A stretch of DNA of 64,000 nucleotides, taken from Roseovarius sp. SCSIO 43702. GTDB taxonomy: Bacteria; Pseudomonadota; Alphaproteobacteria; Rhodobacterales; Rhodobacteraceae. Shown here piece by piece: positions 46,956 to 57,260 of the stretch (its first letter is position 1; the number at the start of each line of letters is the position of its first letter). The translations under genes and the position numbers were made by a program. The stretch spans positions 2,192,501-2,256,500 of the forward strand of contig NZ_CP080623.1 in assembly GCF_019599045.1 (NCBI RefSeq), read 5' to 3'. The notes beneath the pieces are model-generated. The model ran no database searches, was not told the origin of the DNA, and saw only the letters and a program-made list of their open reading frames with translations.

Positions 46956-47993
46956 TCAGCCTCCAATCGCCCAGCGGGCCCAGAAGCCCCCGAGCACTTC
47001 GAATTTCGCGAGGAACGACACGATCACCACCCAGCCCAGCGACAGCGGCAGGAACACCTTCCAGCCGATGCGCATGAGCTGATCGTAGCGGTAGCGCGGC
47101 GTGATCGCCTTCACCATCGCGAAGAGGAAGAAGAAGAAGCCCATCTTCGCGATCATCCAGAACGCGCCGTCGGGCAGGCCCGGAATGGGGCTCAGCCAGC
47201 CGCCGAAGAACAGCAGCGACGTGAGCGCGCACATGAGCAGGATCGCGATGTACTCGCCCGCCATGAACAGCAGGAACGGGGTCGAGGAGTATTCCACCTG
47301 GTAGCCGGCCACCAGTTCCGATTCCGCTTCGGGCAGGTCGAAGGGCGGGCGGTTCGTCTCGGCCAGGCACGAGATGAAGAAGAGGAACACCATCGGGAGA
47401 TGCGGCAGCCAATACCAGTTGAACATGCCCCAGTCGCCATCCTGCGCCGCGACGATATCGCCGAAATTGAGGCTTCCGGTCGAGATCACCACGCCGATGA
47501 TGATGAGACCGATGGACACCTCGTAGGAGATCATCTGTGCCGCCGAGCGCAGCGAACCCAGAAAGGGATATTTCGAGTTCGACGCCCAGCCACCCATGAT
47601 CACGCCGTAGACCTCGAGCGAGGACATGGCGAAGACATAGAGGATCGCCACGTTGATATCGGCCAGCACCCAGCCATCGGCGAACGGAATGACGGCCCAG
47701 GCGACGACGGCCAGCACGAAGCTCAGCATCGGCGCGAGCATGAAGACGGTGCGGTCGGCGCCCGCGGGAATCACGACCTCCTTGAGAACGTATTTCAACG
47801 CGTCGGCCACCGATTGCAGGATGCCCCAGGTGCCCACGACATTGGGCCCGCGGCGCATCTGCACGGCGGCCCAGATCTTGCGGTCGCCATAGACGAGGAA
47901 CAGCAGGCTTATCATCACGAAGCCCAGCACCGCGAGACACTGCGCGAGGATGATCACGAATGTGCCGAGCGGCGTTGTCAGAAATTCTCCCAT
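46956..47993 (-). CDS. nuoH: NADH-quinone oxidoreductase subunit H
   Basis: Membrane subunit forming most of the quinone entry chamber, 345 residues and about eight helices. Conserved stretches include [39 protein letters not shown] and EYSSTPF, lining the quinone channel. It lies 7 bp downstream of a small lipoprotein gene in the operon. Confidence 0.97.
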   Translation of the reverse strand: MGEFLTTPLGTFVIILAQCLAVLGFVMISLLFLVYGDRKIWAAVQMRRGPNVVGTWGILQSVADALKYVLKEVVIPAGADRTVFMLAPMLSFVLAVVAWAVIPFADGWVLADINVAILYVFAMSSLEVYGVIMGGWASNSKYPFLGSLRSAAQMISYEVSIGLIIIGVVISTGSLNFGDIVAAQDGDWGMFNWYWLPHLPMVFLFFISCLAETNRPPFDLPEAESELVAGYQVEYSSTPFLLFMAGEYIAILLMCALTSLLFFGGWLSPIPGLPDGAFWMIAKMGFFFFLFAMVKAITPRYRYDQLMRIGWKVFLPLSLGWVVIVSFLAKFEVLGGFWARWAIGG

Positions 47994-48000
47994 GAGTCCC

Positions 48001-48399
48001 TCATACCATCGGTATTCCCTGTTCCGCGCAGTCGGCGGCGACGACTTCGGCGTCGATTGTCTTCAGGCCGCGCGGAAGCGCCGCCGAGATCGTATAAACC
48101 GCATCACCGCGCCAGACGCCACCCTCTTCCTCGACATTCGTGCGCACATGACGCGCGAATCCGTAGCCGCGGATAAGAGCATATTGCGCCGCGGCACAGG
48201 CGGCGTAGCGGTCGATGTCACCCGTATCGCGTGCGCCGCGCATCTGCACGTGGAAATTCACCAGATCCCCGTCGAGCAGTCGCGTCTCGACACCCTCGTA
48301 TTCGGGTGCGAACCGCGTCACCTCCTCGCCGCTTCCGGCCTCGCACGCGGAAAGCCCCGCCAGCGCGGCGAGAAACGATATGGTGTTTCTCACATTCAC
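48001..48399 (-). CDS. small lipoprotein in nuo operon, unknown function
   Basis: A 132-residue predicted lipoprotein: signal [18 protein letters not shown] with lipobox LSAC and lipidated Cys at about 19. I place the start at GTG 48399, which overlaps the stop of the preceding lipoprotein gene (GTGA); a GTG two codons upstream is also open. The mature part is about 110 residues with three further Cys (YAACAAAQ and AADCAEQ). No family is recognised. It is immediately followed by nuoH, so it is co-expressed with complex I; periplasmic side of the inner or outer membrane is inferred. Confidence 0.65.
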   Translation of the reverse strand: MNVRNTISFLAALAGLSACEAGSGEEVTRFAPEYEGVETRLLDGDLVNFHVQMRGARDTGDIDRYAACAAAQYALIRGYGFARHVRTNVEEEGGVWRGDAVYTISAALPRGLKTIDAEVVAADCAEQGIPMV

Positions 48400-48773
48400 T
48401 CGCACACCCAGCTAGGCTTTTTGAAACCCACAACAATCCAGTCTTTGCCTTTTGGCTTTCCGAACAATGTATAAAGGCAGCTTTGGCTGTAGGGCACATA
48501 GTCCGTCGAAGTAGTAGTGACCGATGTCCAACCATTTGCACCGTAGAGACTGGTGGTCGATGGATTCGACATGGGGATATAACCACTCTCGTCAATGCGC
48601 CATTGGAACGCGCGACGGCCATCCGGCAAGTCGAACACCGATGTAGGTTTCCCGTAATCCAGCATAGGGGCAGTAATTGACTTGCCCACATAGCCTTCCA
48701 TCACCTGCGAAGCACAGCCGGAAACCACAAGAATGGCAAACGCACCGAGTATTGATGAAGCGATAGTCTTCAT
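48396..48773 (-). CDS. small lipoprotein in nuo operon, low-GC, possibly SmpA/OmlA-like
   Basis: A 125-residue predicted lipoprotein, signal KTIASSILGAFAILVVSGC with lipobox VSGC and Cys20. The mature start (EGYVGKSITAPMLDYGKPTSVFDLPDGRR) vaguely recalls SmpA/OmlA-type small lipoproteins; I give this low weight. Base composition is distinct: only 25 of the 60 bases 48421-48480 are G or C against roughly two thirds around it, which points to recent acquisition or lineage-specific turnover. GGCGGA lies before the ATG at 48773; an ATG at 48779 overlaps the nuoG stop as ATGA. Confidence 0.65.
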   Translation of the reverse strand: MKTIASSILGAFAILVVSGCASQVMEGYVGKSITAPMLDYGKPTSVFDLPDGRRAFQWRIDESGYIPMSNPSTTSLYGANGWTSVTTTSTDYVPYSQSCLYTLFGKPKGKDWIVVGFKKPSWVCE

Positions 48774-48775
48774 CG

Positions 48776-50809
48776 TCATTCCGCCGCGACCGGCTTCTCG
48801 GTGCGGGCGCGGGCGTTGGCGCTGAGCTCGGCCATGAGCTGGCTCGCCCGGGCGATGGGGTTGGTGAGGTAGAAATCGGCGATCGCGTTGCGGAACGTGG
48901 CGCTGCCCTTGCCGAGCTTGCCGGGCGCGAGCGGCTGCCACTCGTTCTCGGGCACCTCGTTGATCCGGGCCAGGTGCGGCACCTCGGTCACGAGCGCCTG
49001 ACGCAGCTGCGCGAGGCTGTCATAGGGCAGTGTCGCGTCCATTTCGCCCGAGAGCGCGCGGAGGATGGCCCAGTTCTCCTTGGCGTCGCCCGGCGCGAAG
49101 CTGGCGCGAAGGGCCAGTTGCGGGCGGCCCTCGGTATTGACGAACACGCCCTGCTCCTCGGTATAGGCCGCGCCGGGCAGGATCACGTCGGCGCGGTGCG
49201 CGCCGCGGTCGCCATGGCTGCCCTGGTAGATCACGAAGGGACCATCGCCGATATCGATCTCGTCCGCGCCGAGATTGTAGATGACATCCGCGCCCTCCAT
49301 CGCGGCGTTCATGCCGCCCTCGGTGACGCAACCGGCATCCATCGCGCCGACACGGGACGCCGCCGTGTGGAGCACCAGAAGCTTCGAATCGGTCTCGGTG
49401 GCGAGCTTCATGGCCGCGGCGAGCACCGCTTCGCCATCCGCCTCGGTCAGCGCGCCCTGCCCCACGATCACGATGCTGGGCTTGTCCTTCACCTCGTCGT
49501 GGCTCATCCCGACGATGCTGTCGAGCGCGTCCCTGTCGGTCCCGACATGGGTGTAGTCATAGGTCAGGTCCACCGCCTCTCCGACGAGGCCCACCTGCGC
49601 GCCGCGGGTCCAGGCCTTGCGGATGCGGGCGTTCAGCACCGGCGCCTCGTCGCGCGGGTTCGAGCCGATGATCTGGATGAACATCGCGTCGTCGATCTCC
49701 TCGATCCGCGCGTTGCCCACATAGGCCGAGCGGTTGCCGGCCGGAAGCCGGGCGCCGTCGGTGCGGCATTCCACCACGCCGCCCTGGCCCTCGATCAGCT
49801 GCTTGAGCGCGAAGGCCGCCTCGACCGGGGCCAGGTCGCCCACGAGGCCCACGGGTTTCGACGCACCCTTCAGCGCCTCGGCGGTCCGCGCCAGCGCCTC
49901 GGGCCATGTCGCGGGTCGCAGCTTGCCGTTTTCGCGGATATAGGGCCGGTCGAGCCGTTGCCGGCGCAGGCCGTCCCAGACGAAGCGCGTCTTGTCGGAA
50001 ATCCATTCCTCGTTCACACCGTCATGGTTCACCGGCAGGAAGCGCATGACCTCGCGGCCCTTGCAGTCCACCCGGATGCTCGACCCGAGCGCATCCATCA
50101 CGTCGATCGACTCGGTCTTGGTCAATTCCCACGGCCGGGCGGTGAAGGCATATGGCTTCGAGACCAGCGCACCCACGGGGCAGAGGTCGATGATGTTGCC
50201 CTGCAGGTTCGAATCGAGCGTGCCCGAGAGATACGTCGTGATCTCGGCATCCTCGCCGCGGCCGGTCTGGCCCATCTGGTGAATACCCGCCACCTCGGTG
50301 GTGAAGCGCACGCAGCGCGTGCAGGAGATGCAGCGCGTCATGTGCGTCTCGACCAGCGGGCCGAGATCGAGATCCTCGACGGCGCGTTTCGGCTCGCGGT
50401 AGCGCGAGAAATCCACGCCGTAGGCCATCGCCTGGTCCTGGAGATCGCATTCGCCGCCCTGGTCGCAGATCGGGCAGTCGAGCGGGTGGTTGATGAGCAG
50501 GAACTCCATCACCCCCTCGCGCGCCTTCTTGACCATCGGGCTGTTGGTGCGGACCTGCGGGGGCTGTCCTTCGGGTCCGGGGCGCAGATCGCGGACCTGC
50601 ATCGCGCAGCTTGCGGCCGGCTTCGGCGGGCCACCCACCACCTCGACCAGGCACATGCGGCAGTTGCCCGCGATCGAGAGGCGCTCGTGATAGCAGAAGC
50701 GGGGAATCTCGATCCCCGCCTCCTCACAAGCCTGGATCAGGGTCATCGCCCCGTCCACCTCGATTTCGTTGCCGTCGATGATGATCTTGCGCGTGTCGGA
50801 CATTGGCAT
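48776..50809 (-). CDS. nuoG: NADH-quinone oxidoreductase subunit G
   Basis: Large peripheral subunit with several iron-sulfur clusters, 677 residues. The N-terminal [2Fe-2S] site is [15 protein letters not shown], followed by the His/Cys-ligated cluster region ([19 protein letters not shown]) and the 4Fe-4[12 protein letters not shown] molybdopterin-like domain without cofactor fills the rest. Two in-frame ATGs (50809 and 50803) are possible; the first abuts the stop of the preceding gene. Length agrees with alphaproteobacterial NuoG, shorter than the E. coli form. Confidence 0.97.
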   Translation of the reverse strand: MPMSDTRKIIIDGNEIEVDGAMTLIQACEEAGIEIPRFCYHERLSIAGNCRMCLVEVVGGPPKPAASCAMQVRDLRPGPEGQPPQVRTNSPMVKKAREGVMEFLLINHPLDCPICDQGGECDLQDQAMAYGVDFSRYREPKRAVEDLDLGPLVETHMTRCISCTRCVRFTTEVAGIHQMGQTGRGEDAEITTYLSGTLDSNLQGNIIDLCPVGALVSKPYAFTARPWELTKTESIDVMDALGSSIRVDCKGREVMRFLPVNHDGVNEEWISDKTRFVWDGLRRQRLDRPYIRENGKLRPATWPEALARTAEALKGASKPVGLVGDLAPVEAAFALKQLIEGQGGVVECRTDGARLPAGNRSAYVGNARIEEIDDAMFIQIIGSNPRDEAPVLNARIRKAWTRGAQVGLVGEAVDLTYDYTHVGTDRDALDSIVGMSHDEVKDKPSIVIVGQGALTEADGEAVLAAAMKLATETDSKLLVLHTAASRVGAMDAGCVTEGGMNAAMEGADVIYNLGADEIDIGDGPFVIYQGSHGDRGAHRADVILPGAAYTEEQGVFVNTEGRPQLALRASFAPGDAKENWAILRALSGEMDATLPYDSLAQLRQALVTEVPHLARINEVPENEWQPLAPGKLGKGSATFRNAIADFYLTNPIARASQLMAELSANARARTEKPVAAE

Positions 50810-51220
50810 TCACTTCGCTTTGAGAAGAACCCCTATGGCGCTCTTCTTGGACATTTCCGCGCGGCCCAGCACGCACAGGCTCTGTGCGTCCAGGTTGCTC
50901 GCGCCCTTGGACTTGAAATAGGCGTTGCGGCGTTCCCGCATCGCCCGCTGGTTGGCCTTGCTGTTCACGTAGGCGTCGATCTCGGCATCGGTGTATCCAC
51001 GCTCCTTGGCCATGGCCTTGAGCTGGTTGGCATAGGCACGGGCGGTGAAGAACCGGCCCCCGATGCTGTCGCATTCGCGGCGGATCTTGTCCGCGGCGGC
51101 CACGGCCAGAAGCCCCGCGTTGATGTCTTTCTCGTTCTGCAACCCCGCCTTGGCCGAAACGGCGCCCATGGACCCCGCGACGAGCGCGAGGCTGAGTGTG
51201 AAAGTCTGGATCATACGCAT
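50810..51220 (-). CDS. DUF5333-type exported protein in nuo operon
   Basis: A 136-residue protein with an N-terminal signal (IQTFTLSLALVAGSMGAVSA) and a mature helical part with two Cys (RRECDSIGG and SLCVLGRA). I associate it with the Rhodobacterales-restricted DUF5333 family from its position and pattern; this needs a profile search. A strong AAAGGAG precedes the ATG at 51220. Its stop directly abuts nuoG, so it is cotranscribed. Periplasmic location is inferred, on the opposite side from the hydrophilic arm of complex I, so its job is not obvious. Confidence 0.7.
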   Translation of the reverse strand: MRMIQTFTLSLALVAGSMGAVSAKAGLQNEKDINAGLLAVAAADKIRRECDSIGGRFFTARAYANQLKAMAKERGYTDAEIDAYVNSKANQRAMRERRNAYFKSKGASNLDAQSLCVLGRAEMSKKSAIGVLLKAK

Positions 51221-51240
51221 ATCGGTCTCCTTTTACCCAA

Positions 51241-51315
51241 GCGTCGCGGGGCGACGCAATGCGCCCCCCCGTTGACCCACAGGTGGGGATCCGGCCTGCT
51301 GTTATGCAATAACAG
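51241..51315. repeat. hairpins in the 127-bp gap before the DUF5333-type gene
   Basis: GCGTCGC/GCGACGC (51241-51247 with 51251-51257) and CTGTTAT/ATAACAG (51299-51305 with 51309-51315) are perfect 7-bp stems with 3-base loops. The gap is long for this operon and holds no gene. The elements could be RNA processing or attenuation sites; no U-tract follows and nothing more can be said. Confidence 0.45.
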
Positions 51316-51347
51316 GTGGGCCTTTCCGCCGATATGCCCTCGGGGTG

Positions 51348-51683
51348 CTACCATTTGTTGCAGACGCCCCGAAGAACCAGGTTGCCGTTCTGAGCGATGA
51401 TCCGCGCCGCCGGATCGTCGGGCCCCGGGTTCCACGCGATGGTGGAGTCGCCGAAATGCTTGATGCAATAGGTCGTGCCTGCATAGCGTCCCGCCTCGCG
51501 CGCGCCCGGCAATCCCTGGTTCACACGGCGCACGGTGACGGTGAAGACATGCCGTTCGCCGGCCTTCTTGGCCTTGGCGGGATAGTAATTGCCGGCAAAG
51601 CGCACGCGGTCGCCGGTTTTCGCACAGGCCGAGATGGCGAGCACGGCGGCAAGGCCAAGGATGAAGCTGGTCTTTCTGAGCAT
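51348..51683 (-). CDS. small lipoprotein in nuo operon, unknown function
   Basis: A 111-residue predicted lipoprotein: LRKTSFILGLAAVLAISAC with lipobox ISAC and Cys at 20. The mature part has a beta-rich look (RVRFAGNYYPAKAKKAGERH, TVTVRRVNQG) and two Cys (TYCIKHFG, RGVCNKW) that could form a disulfide. The ATG at 51683 sits 11 bp after the MAPEG gene; the ORF to 52214 is a shadow of it. No family recognised. It is the third lipoprotein in this operon. Confidence 0.68.
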   Translation of the reverse strand: MLRKTSFILGLAAVLAISACAKTGDRVRFAGNYYPAKAKKAGERHVFTVTVRRVNQGLPGAREAGRYAGTTYCIKHFGDSTIAWNPGPDDPAARIIAQNGNLVLRGVCNKW

Positions 51684-51694
51684 CGTTGTTCCCC

Positions 51695-52111
51695 TCAGAT
51701 CGCCGCGATGATCGCGGTCAGGGCCAGCAGCACGGACATGAGCCAGCCGAATACGTAGATGAAGGACCGCACGCTCATGTCGGGCTTGCCGATGCCGCGC
51801 ACATGCACGACCGCGAGCACGATCCGGCTCAGCAGGTAGAGCGACGCGAGCCAGTTGACCCACGTGGCCCCGCCACCCGCCAGGATCGCGGCGGCGGTGA
51901 CCAGCGCGAAGGTGCCGGTGCTTTCGGCCGCATTGCCATAGGCGCGGTGCCAGCGGTAGGTCGCGCTCGTGTAATCCGGCGCCGGTTCCGACCCGGGCGC
52001 CAGCCCCAGCCGCGACTTCTTCATCGCCGAGAGCGGGCTCATCACCAGGGTGAGAAGACCCATGCCGGCCATCGCCGCTATCGCGTGCGCATATGGGGCG
52101 AACGGCTCCAT
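51695..52111 (-). CDS. MAPEG-family membrane protein in nuo operon
   Basis: A 138-residue protein with four hydrophobic segments and the MAPEG look, including RWHRAYGNAAESTGTFALV, which matches the family's conserved N/E-containing helix. Eukaryotic MAPEG proteins handle glutathione and eicosanoids; bacterial members are mostly of unknown role. It starts 3 bp after the nuoF stop. Whether it has any tie to complex I, or only shares the transcript, is open. Confidence 0.85.
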   Translation of the reverse strand: MEPFAPYAHAIAAMAGMGLLTLVMSPLSAMKKSRLGLAPGSEPAPDYTSATYRWHRAYGNAAESTGTFALVTAAAILAGGGATWVNWLASLYLLSRIVLAVVHVRGIGKPDMSVRSFIYVFGWLMSVLLALTAIIAAI

Positions 52112-52114
52112 GCC

Positions 52115-53410
52115 CTACTCCGCTGCCACGGCGCTCACGCGGCCGGTGCGCTTGTGCTTGATGCGATCCTCGATCTCGTCGCGGAAGTTGCGGATGAGGC
52201 CCTGGATGGGCCACGCCGCCGCGTCACCCAGGGCACAGATCGTGTGGCCCTCGACCTGCTTCGTCACGTCGAAAAGCATGTCGATCTCCTCGACTTCGGC
52301 CTCGCCGCGCACCAGCCGCTCCATGACCCGCATCATCCAGCCCGTGCCCTCACGGCAGGGCGTGCACTGGCCACAGCTCTCGTGCTTGTAGAATTTCGAC
52401 AGGCGCCAGATCGCCTTGATGATGTCGGTATCCTTGTCCATCACGATCACGGCGGCGGTACCGAGGCTCGACCCAACCTCCCGCAGCGCGTCGAAATCCA
52501 TGATCGCGTCCTTCATCTTCTCGCCGCGCACGCAGGGCACCGAAGAGCCGCCGGGGATCACGGCCTTGAGGTTGTCCCACCCCCCGCGGATGCCGCCGCA
52601 ATGTTTCTCGATCAACTCCTCGAAGGAGATCGACATCGCATCCTCGACCACGCAGGGATTGTTCACGTGACCCGAGATCGCGTAGATCTTCGTGCCTGCG
52701 TTGTTCTGCCGGCCGAAGCTCGCGAACCACTCGGCGCCGCGCCGCAGGATCGTCGGCACGACCGCGATCGACTCGACGTTGTTGACCGTGGTGGGGCAGC
52801 CGTAAAGGCCCGCGCCCGCCGGGAAGGGCGGCTTCATGCGCGGCATCCCCTTCTTGCCCTCGAGGCTTTCGAGAAGCGCCGTTTCCTCGCCGCAGATATA
52901 GGCGCCCGCGCCGTGCGTCAGGTAGAGGTCGAAATCCCAGCCCGACTTGCAGGCATTGCGGCCGATGAGGCCGGCGTCGTAGGCTTCGTCGATCGCCGCC
53001 TGGAGCGCCTCGCGCTCGCGGATATATTCGCCGCGGATATAGATGTAGCAGGCATGTGCATTCATCGCGAAGGAGGCGATCAGGCATCCCTCGATCAGGG
53101 TGTGCGGATCATGGCGCATGATCTCGCGGTCCTTGCAGGTGCCCGGCTCGGATTCGTCGGCATTGACCACGAGATACGAGGGCCGCCCGTCGCTTTCCTT
53201 CGGCATGAAGGACCATTTGAGGCCGGTGGGAAAGCCCGCGCCGCCGCGGCCGCGCAGACCGCTCGCCTTCATCTGCTCGATGATCCACTCGCGCCCCTTG
53301 GCGAGGATGCCGGCGGTGCCGTCCCAGTGCCCGCGCGATTTCGCGCCCTCGAGGCTCCGGTCATGCATCCCGTAGAGATTGGTAAAGATGCGGTCTTCGT
53401 CTTTCAGCAT
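52115..53410 (-). CDS. nuoF: NADH-quinone oxidoreductase subunit F
   Basis: NADH- and FMN-binding subunit of complex I, 431 residues. The nucleotide-binding [17 protein letters not shown] and the [19 protein letters not shown] stretch are present, as is the N3 cluster motif [11 protein letters not shown] near the C terminus with the fourth Cys later ([12 protein letters not shown]). The ATG at 53410 gives the family start [13 protein letters not shown]. It lies 7 bp after the DUF5337-type gene. Confidence 0.98.
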   Translation of the reverse strand: MLKDEDRIFTNLYGMHDRSLEGAKSRGHWDGTAGILAKGREWIIEQMKASGLRGRGGAGFPTGLKWSFMPKESDGRPSYLVVNADESEPGTCKDREIMRHDPHTLIEGCLIASFAMNAHACYIYIRGEYIREREALQAAIDEAYDAGLIGRNACKSGWDFDLYLTHGAGAYICGEETALLESLEGKKGMPRMKPPFPAGAGLYGCPTTVNNVESIAVVPTILRRGAEWFASFGRQNNAGTKIYAISGHVNNPCVVEDAMSISFEELIEKHCGGIRGGWDNLKAVIPGGSSVPCVRGEKMKDAIMDFDALREVGSSLGTAAVIVMDKDTDIIKAIWRLSKFYKHESCGQCTPCREGTGWMMRVMERLVRGEAEVEEIDMLFDVTKQVEGHTICALGDAAAWPIQGLIRNFRDEIEDRIKHKRTGRVSAVAAE

Positions 53411-53417
53411 GACGTCA

Positions 53418-53636
53418 TTACCCCTGATTGTCCCGGCGCAGGCGCCAGATTTGAAAGATGATCCAGAAGGCGAACACGAACCCCGCGAGCGCCGCGAGGT
53501 CGAAAAAGGCAAGCGTGCGCTGGCTCCAGCCATATTGCGCCCCGATCAGGCCCGCAAGCACCCAGGCCACCGCGGTGATCGCGATGACAAGCGCCGCCTG
53601 GCGCCCCTTGCGTGCCTGTGCCTTCTCGTTGCTCAT
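53418..53636 (-). CDS. small two-helix membrane protein in nuo operon, DUF5337-type
   Basis: A 72-residue protein with a basic N terminus ([12 protein letters not shown]), two hydrophobic helices (about 14-33 and 42-62) and a basic C terminus (WRLRRDNQG), predicting both ends in the cytoplasm. I associate it with the Rhodobacterales DUF5337 family from position and pattern only. It sits between the HhH protein and nuoF. A role in complex I assembly is an attractive guess because it is always co-expressed here, but the sequence alone does not show it. Confidence 0.72.
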   Translation of the reverse strand: MSNEKAQARKGRQAALVIAITAVAWVLAGLIGAQYGWSQRTLAFFDLAALAGFVFAFWIIFQIWRLRRDNQG

Positions 53637-53648
53637 GCCACACGCCCA

Positions 53649-54593
53649 TCAATAGACATCGCCATCCCCGACGCGCTTCGAGAACTCGGTCTCGCCACCT
53701 TCGGCCAGCGTGGCCGCCTGCGCGACCCAGTTGTCGCGGCTGACCCGGCCCTTGAACCCCTTCAGGTTCTCGTCGACCCAGGCCACCTCGGCATCGTTCC
53801 ACCTGGCGATCTGGTCGAAGTGATAGAAGCCCAGATCGTTGAGAAGCGCCTCGAGCTTGGGACCGACACCCTTGATCTTCTTGAGATCGTCGGCGCCGGA
53901 GCCCCGCGGACCGCTCAGCGCTTCGGGGCGGCTTCCGGGGCCGACCGCGGCGCTGCCGCCGATATCCCCCGGCTTCTCGGCGCTCGTCGTCTTGGCGGTC
54001 GGAGCGGGAATGGCGGCGCCCGCACCGGACGCCACGGCAGGTTTCGTGCCTCCGGACGCCGGCTTGCCGTTCGCGGCTTTCGTCCCGGACGCGGGGGGCT
54101 TCTTCGCCGACGCCGGGTCCGCCTTGTCAGCTTTGGCCGGCGACGCGACCTTGGCGGTCGATCCGGTCTCGGACGAGGATGCGGACGCAGGCGCGGGCGT
54201 CTCCCGCGTTTTCTCGTCGGCCTCGGCCTTGCGGGCGACATCCTGCGCCTTCTGCGCGACGGGGCGCAGCGCGCTCGGGGCGGCGCCGGCCTCGGTATCG
54301 GCTTGGGCGGGGGCGGCCCCCACGGGGGCTTTCCCCGCGTCTTCCTTGCCGGCCTGGCTCGTGGCCTCGCGCGGGCTGTCGCCCGTCACCGGCGCAGCGG
54401 CCGCCGGGCGCGGCGCGGCACAGAACAGTTGCGTCAGGGCAAGTGCCACGAGCACCCCGAGCACCACCGCCACGAGGATCGCGGCCAGCGCCCCGAAGGA
54501 CGCCCAGGCGAAGTAGGCGCACAGCAGACCGACCAGGGCGGCGATGAGCCAGCACACGAATGTGCAGGTATTGGATGGCATGGAATTCGACAT
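53649..54593 (-). CDS. membrane-anchored helix-hairpin-helix protein sharing the NuoE C-terminal module
   Basis: A 314-residue protein with two N-terminal hydrophobic segments (about 10-60), a long Ala/Pro/Lys/Thr-rich linker (60-230) and a C-terminal HhH-containing module (231-314) with [20 protein letters not shown]. That module aligns without gaps to NuoE 353-436, 63 of 84 residues identical by hand, and ends in the same GDVY tail. The linker topology would leave the module in the cytoplasm if both helices are spanning. It is likely a docking or assembly factor at the membrane near NuoE. It lies 35 bp after nuoE. Confidence 0.82.
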   Translation of the reverse strand: MSNSMPSNTCTFVCWLIAALVGLLCAYFAWASFGALAAILVAVVLGVLVALALTQLFCAAPRPAAAAPVTGDSPREATSQAGKEDAGKAPVGAAPAQADTEAGAAPSALRPVAQKAQDVARKAEADEKTRETPAPASASSSETGSTAKVASPAKADKADPASAKKPPASGTKAANGKPASGGTKPAVASGAGAAIPAPTAKTTSAEKPGDIGGSAAVGPGSRPEALSGPRGSGADDLKKIKGVGPKLEALLNDLGFYHFDQIARWNDAEVAWVDENLKGFKGRVSRDNWVAQAATLAEGGETEFSKRVGDGDVY

Positions 54594-54628
54594 GTCCTAG
54601 TCCCCCTGATGCGCCCGACTGCCTGTGG

Positions 54629-55939
54629 TCAGTAGACGTCTCCCTTTTTCACCCGGGACGAGAACTCCGTCTCCTTGCCCTCGGCCAGCAACTTGGCCTG
54701 CTCGACCCAATTGTCGCGGCGCACGCGCCCGCGGAACCCTTCGAGATGGTCATCGACCCATGTCTTCTCGGCCTCGCTCCACTGGGCGATCTGGTCGAAA
54801 TGATAGAATCCCAGGCTGTGCAGCATCGCTTCGAGCTTGGGCCCCACACCCTTGATCTTCTTGAGATCGTCGGGACCAGACCCGCGCGGCGCGGTCAACG
54901 TGTGCGGTTTCTGACCGGTCACCTGGTCGGTTTCCATGTCCTCGCCCGCGGGCACGTCCTCGTCCTTTTCCGCGGCTTTCGCCTTGTCGAGCCGGGCGGG
55001 CTCCTGCGCGGCCTTCTCCTCGTCCGTCGTCTCGGATTTGGAGGCGGGCCGGCCCATGCCCTTCTTCTCGAGCTTGCGCGCGGCCTCGTCCGAAACCTCG
55101 CGCTGCGGCTCTTCCTTGGCGGCGGGGGGTTCCTTGACGGCCTTCTCGACCTTGCGCTCGGCCGTGGCGGGCGCCTTGCCGGTCACGACGGGGGACGTCT
55201 CGCCCGGTTTCTCGGGCTGGTGGTTGGCCCCGTGATCGCGCCACGAGGTCAGAAGCGGCACCTCGCTGCCGTCGATCCGCCTGATCGTGTCGCCGAGATC
55301 CACCGCGCGCTGCACGCTGGCATTGTATTGCGTGTGGCCGCTGTCGAACTCGGTCAGCGTGGTGAGGCCAGAGGCCGGTTCCGACGCATATCGCCCCTGC
55401 TGCGGGCCGGGCACGGGCACGTCACCCGCGCGAAGGCTGTCTATGATCTCGCCCATGCGCTCGGCGGTCAAATCCTCGTAGTAATCCTTGCCGATCTGCG
55501 CCATCGGCGCGTTGGCGCAGGCGCCGAGGCATTCCACCTCTTCCCAGCTCAGCTTGCCATCGTCACTCAGCTCGTGCGGGTTGGCCGCGATCTTCTCGCG
55601 GCAGACGCCGATCAGGTCCTCGGCCCCGCAAATCATGCAGGAGGTCGTGCCGCAAACCTGGATATGTGCCACCGATCCAACGGGTTGCAGCTGGAACATG
55701 AAGTAGAAGGATGCCACTTCGAGCGCACGGATATAGGCCATGCCCAGCATGTCGGCCACGTGTTCGATCGCCGGACGGGTGAGCCACCCCTCCTGCTCCT
55801 GCGCGCGCCACAACAGAGGGATGATCGCGCTTGCCTGCCGACCTTCGGGAAACTTGGAAATCTGTCCCTCGGCCCAGGCCCTGTTGGCATCGGTGAAGGC
55901 GAAACTCTCGGGTTGATCGTGATACAGACGGCGAAGCAT
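54629..55939 (-). CDS. nuoE: NADH-quinone oxidoreductase subunit E with C-terminal HhH extension
   Basis: The [2Fe-2S] N1a subunit of complex I. Residues 1-175 are the normal thioredoxin-like NuoE with ligands Cys96, Cys101, Cys137 and Cys141 ([14 protein letters not shown]). The protein continues to 436 residues, more than twice the E. coli length: a charged, probably disordered linker (about 180-350) and the HhH module 353-436 shared with the next gene. The ATG at 55939 gives [15 protein letters not shown]. Extended NuoE proteins are known in Rhodobacterales. Gap to nuoD is 76 bp with nothing recognisable. Confidence 0.95.
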   Translation of the reverse strand: MLRRLYHDQPESFAFTDANRAWAEGQISKFPEGRQASAIIPLLWRAQEQEGWLTRPAIEHVADMLGMAYIRALEVASFYFMFQLQPVGSVAHIQVCGTTSCMICGAEDLIGVCREKIAANPHELSDDGKLSWEEVECLGACANAPMAQIGKDYYEDLTAERMGEIIDSLRAGDVPVPGPQQGRYASEPASGLTTLTEFDSGHTQYNASVQRAVDLGDTIRRIDGSEVPLLTSWRDHGANHQPEKPGETSPVVTGKAPATAERKVEKAVKEPPAAKEEPQREVSDEAARKLEKKGMGRPASKSETTDEEKAAQEPARLDKAKAAEKDEDVPAGEDMETDQVTGQKPHTLTAPRGSGPDDLKKIKGVGPKLEAMLHSLGFYHFDQIAQWSEAEKTWVDDHLEGFRGRVRRDNWVEQAKLLAEGKETEFSSRVKKGDVY

Positions 55940-56015
55940 TAGGCGCAGTCTCCTGTGCGTGTCTTGAGCGGTGCGGATACGGGCGCGATCGCGCGGCCGG
56001 CTTGAGCGGGAGCCT

Positions 56016-57260
56016 TCACCTGTCGATCTCCCCGAACACCACGTCCATCGTCCCGATGATCGCGGCCACGTCGGCCAGTTGATGCCCGCCCGCGACGTGA
56101 TCCATCGCCTGCAGATGCAGGTAGCCGGGCGCGCGCAGCTTGGCACGGTAGGGCCGGTTCGTGCCATCCGCCACGAGGTAGACGCCGAACTCGCCCTTTG
56201 GGGCCTCGACAGCGGCATAGACCTCGCCCGCGGGCACATGGAAACCCTCGGTATAGAGCTTGAAGTGATGGATGAGCGCCTCCATGGAGGTCTTCATGTC
56301 GCTGCGCGAGGGCGGCGTGATCTTTCCGCGGGCGAGGATGTCGCCCTGCCCCTCGGGCGCGCGCAACTTCTCGATCGCCTGGAGGATGATCTTCGTGCTT
56401 TCGCGCATCTCGGCCATGCGGCAGAGATAGCGGTCATAGCAATCGCCGTTCTTGCCCACCGGCACCTTGAACTCGAACTCGTCGTAGCACTCGTAGGGCT
56501 GCGCGCGGCGCAGGTCCCAGGCAAGGCCAGATCCGCGCACCATGACGCCCGAGAAGCCCCAGTCCTGGATATCCTTCTCGGTCACGACGCCGATATCTGC
56601 GTTGCGCTGCTTGAAGATGCGGTTCTCGGTCAGAAGCCCGTCGATGTCGTCGAGCACCGAGGGAAACTCGTGGGCCCAGGCCTCGATATCGTCGATCAGG
56701 TCGCCGGGAAGGTCCTGATGCACGCCGCCGGGGCGGAAATAGGCCGCGTGGAGGCGCGCGCCACAGGCCCGCTCGTAGAAGATCATCAGCTTCTCGCGCT
56801 CCTCGAAGCCCCAGAGCGGCGGCGTGAGCGCGCCCACGTCCATCGCCTGCGTCGTCACGTTGAGCAGGTGACTCAGGATGCGTCCGATCTCGGAATAGAG
56901 CACGCGGATGAGGCTTGCCCGGCGCGGCACCTCGACCCCGGTGAGCCGCTCGATCGCGAGGCACCAGGCATGCTCCTGGTTCATCGGTGCAACGTAGTCG
57001 AGCCGGTCCAGGTAGGGCAGGTTCTGAAGGTAGGTGCGGCTCTCCATCAGCTTCTCGGTACCGCGATGCAGCAGGCCGATATGCGGGTCGCACCTCTCGA
57101 CGATCTCGCCGTCCAACTCGAGCACAAGACGAAGAACACCATGCGCCGCGGGGTGTTGCGGGCCGAAGTTGATGTTGAAATTGCGGATCTGCTGCTCGCC
57201 CGTCTCGTAATCGCGCGAGCCGTCATCGTAGGTGTTGTTGCGGATATCGCCATCCATCAT
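56016..57260 (-). CDS. nuoD: NADH-quinone oxidoreductase subunit D
   Basis: Hydrogenase-like 49-kDa subunit lining the quinone-reduction site, 414 residues. [25 protein letters not shown] near the N terminus contains the quinone-binding His region, and [16 protein letters not shown] and the C-terminal VFGEIDR are family hallmarks. Not fused to nuoC. Its ATG overlaps the stop of the small membrane-protein gene (ATGA). Confidence 0.98.
   Translation of the reverse strand: MMDGDIRNNTYDDGSRDYETGEQQIRNFNINFGPQHPAAHGVLRLVLELDGEIVERCDPHIGLLHRGTEKLMESRTYLQNLPYLDRLDYVAPMNQEHAWCLAIERLTGVEVPRRASLIRVLYSEIGRILSHLLNVTTQAMDVGALTPPLWGFEEREKLMIFYERACGARLHAAYFRPGGVHQDLPGDLIDDIEAWAHEFPSVLDDIDGLLTENRIFKQRNADIGVVTEKDIQDWGFSGVMVRGSGLAWDLRRAQPYECYDEFEFKVPVGKNGDCYDRYLCRMAEMRESTKIILQAIEKLRAPEGQGDILARGKITPPSRSDMKTSMEALIHHFKLYTEGFHVPAGEVYAAVEAPKGEFGVYLVADGTNRPYRAKLRAPGYLHLQAMDHVAGGHQLADVAAIIGTMDVVFGEIDR

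Noticed and set aside
48974..51400. 808-codon plus-strand frame opposite nuoG and its neighbours
   Set aside because: Antisense to nuoG with its cluster motifs intact; composition is typical of a GC-driven shadow.
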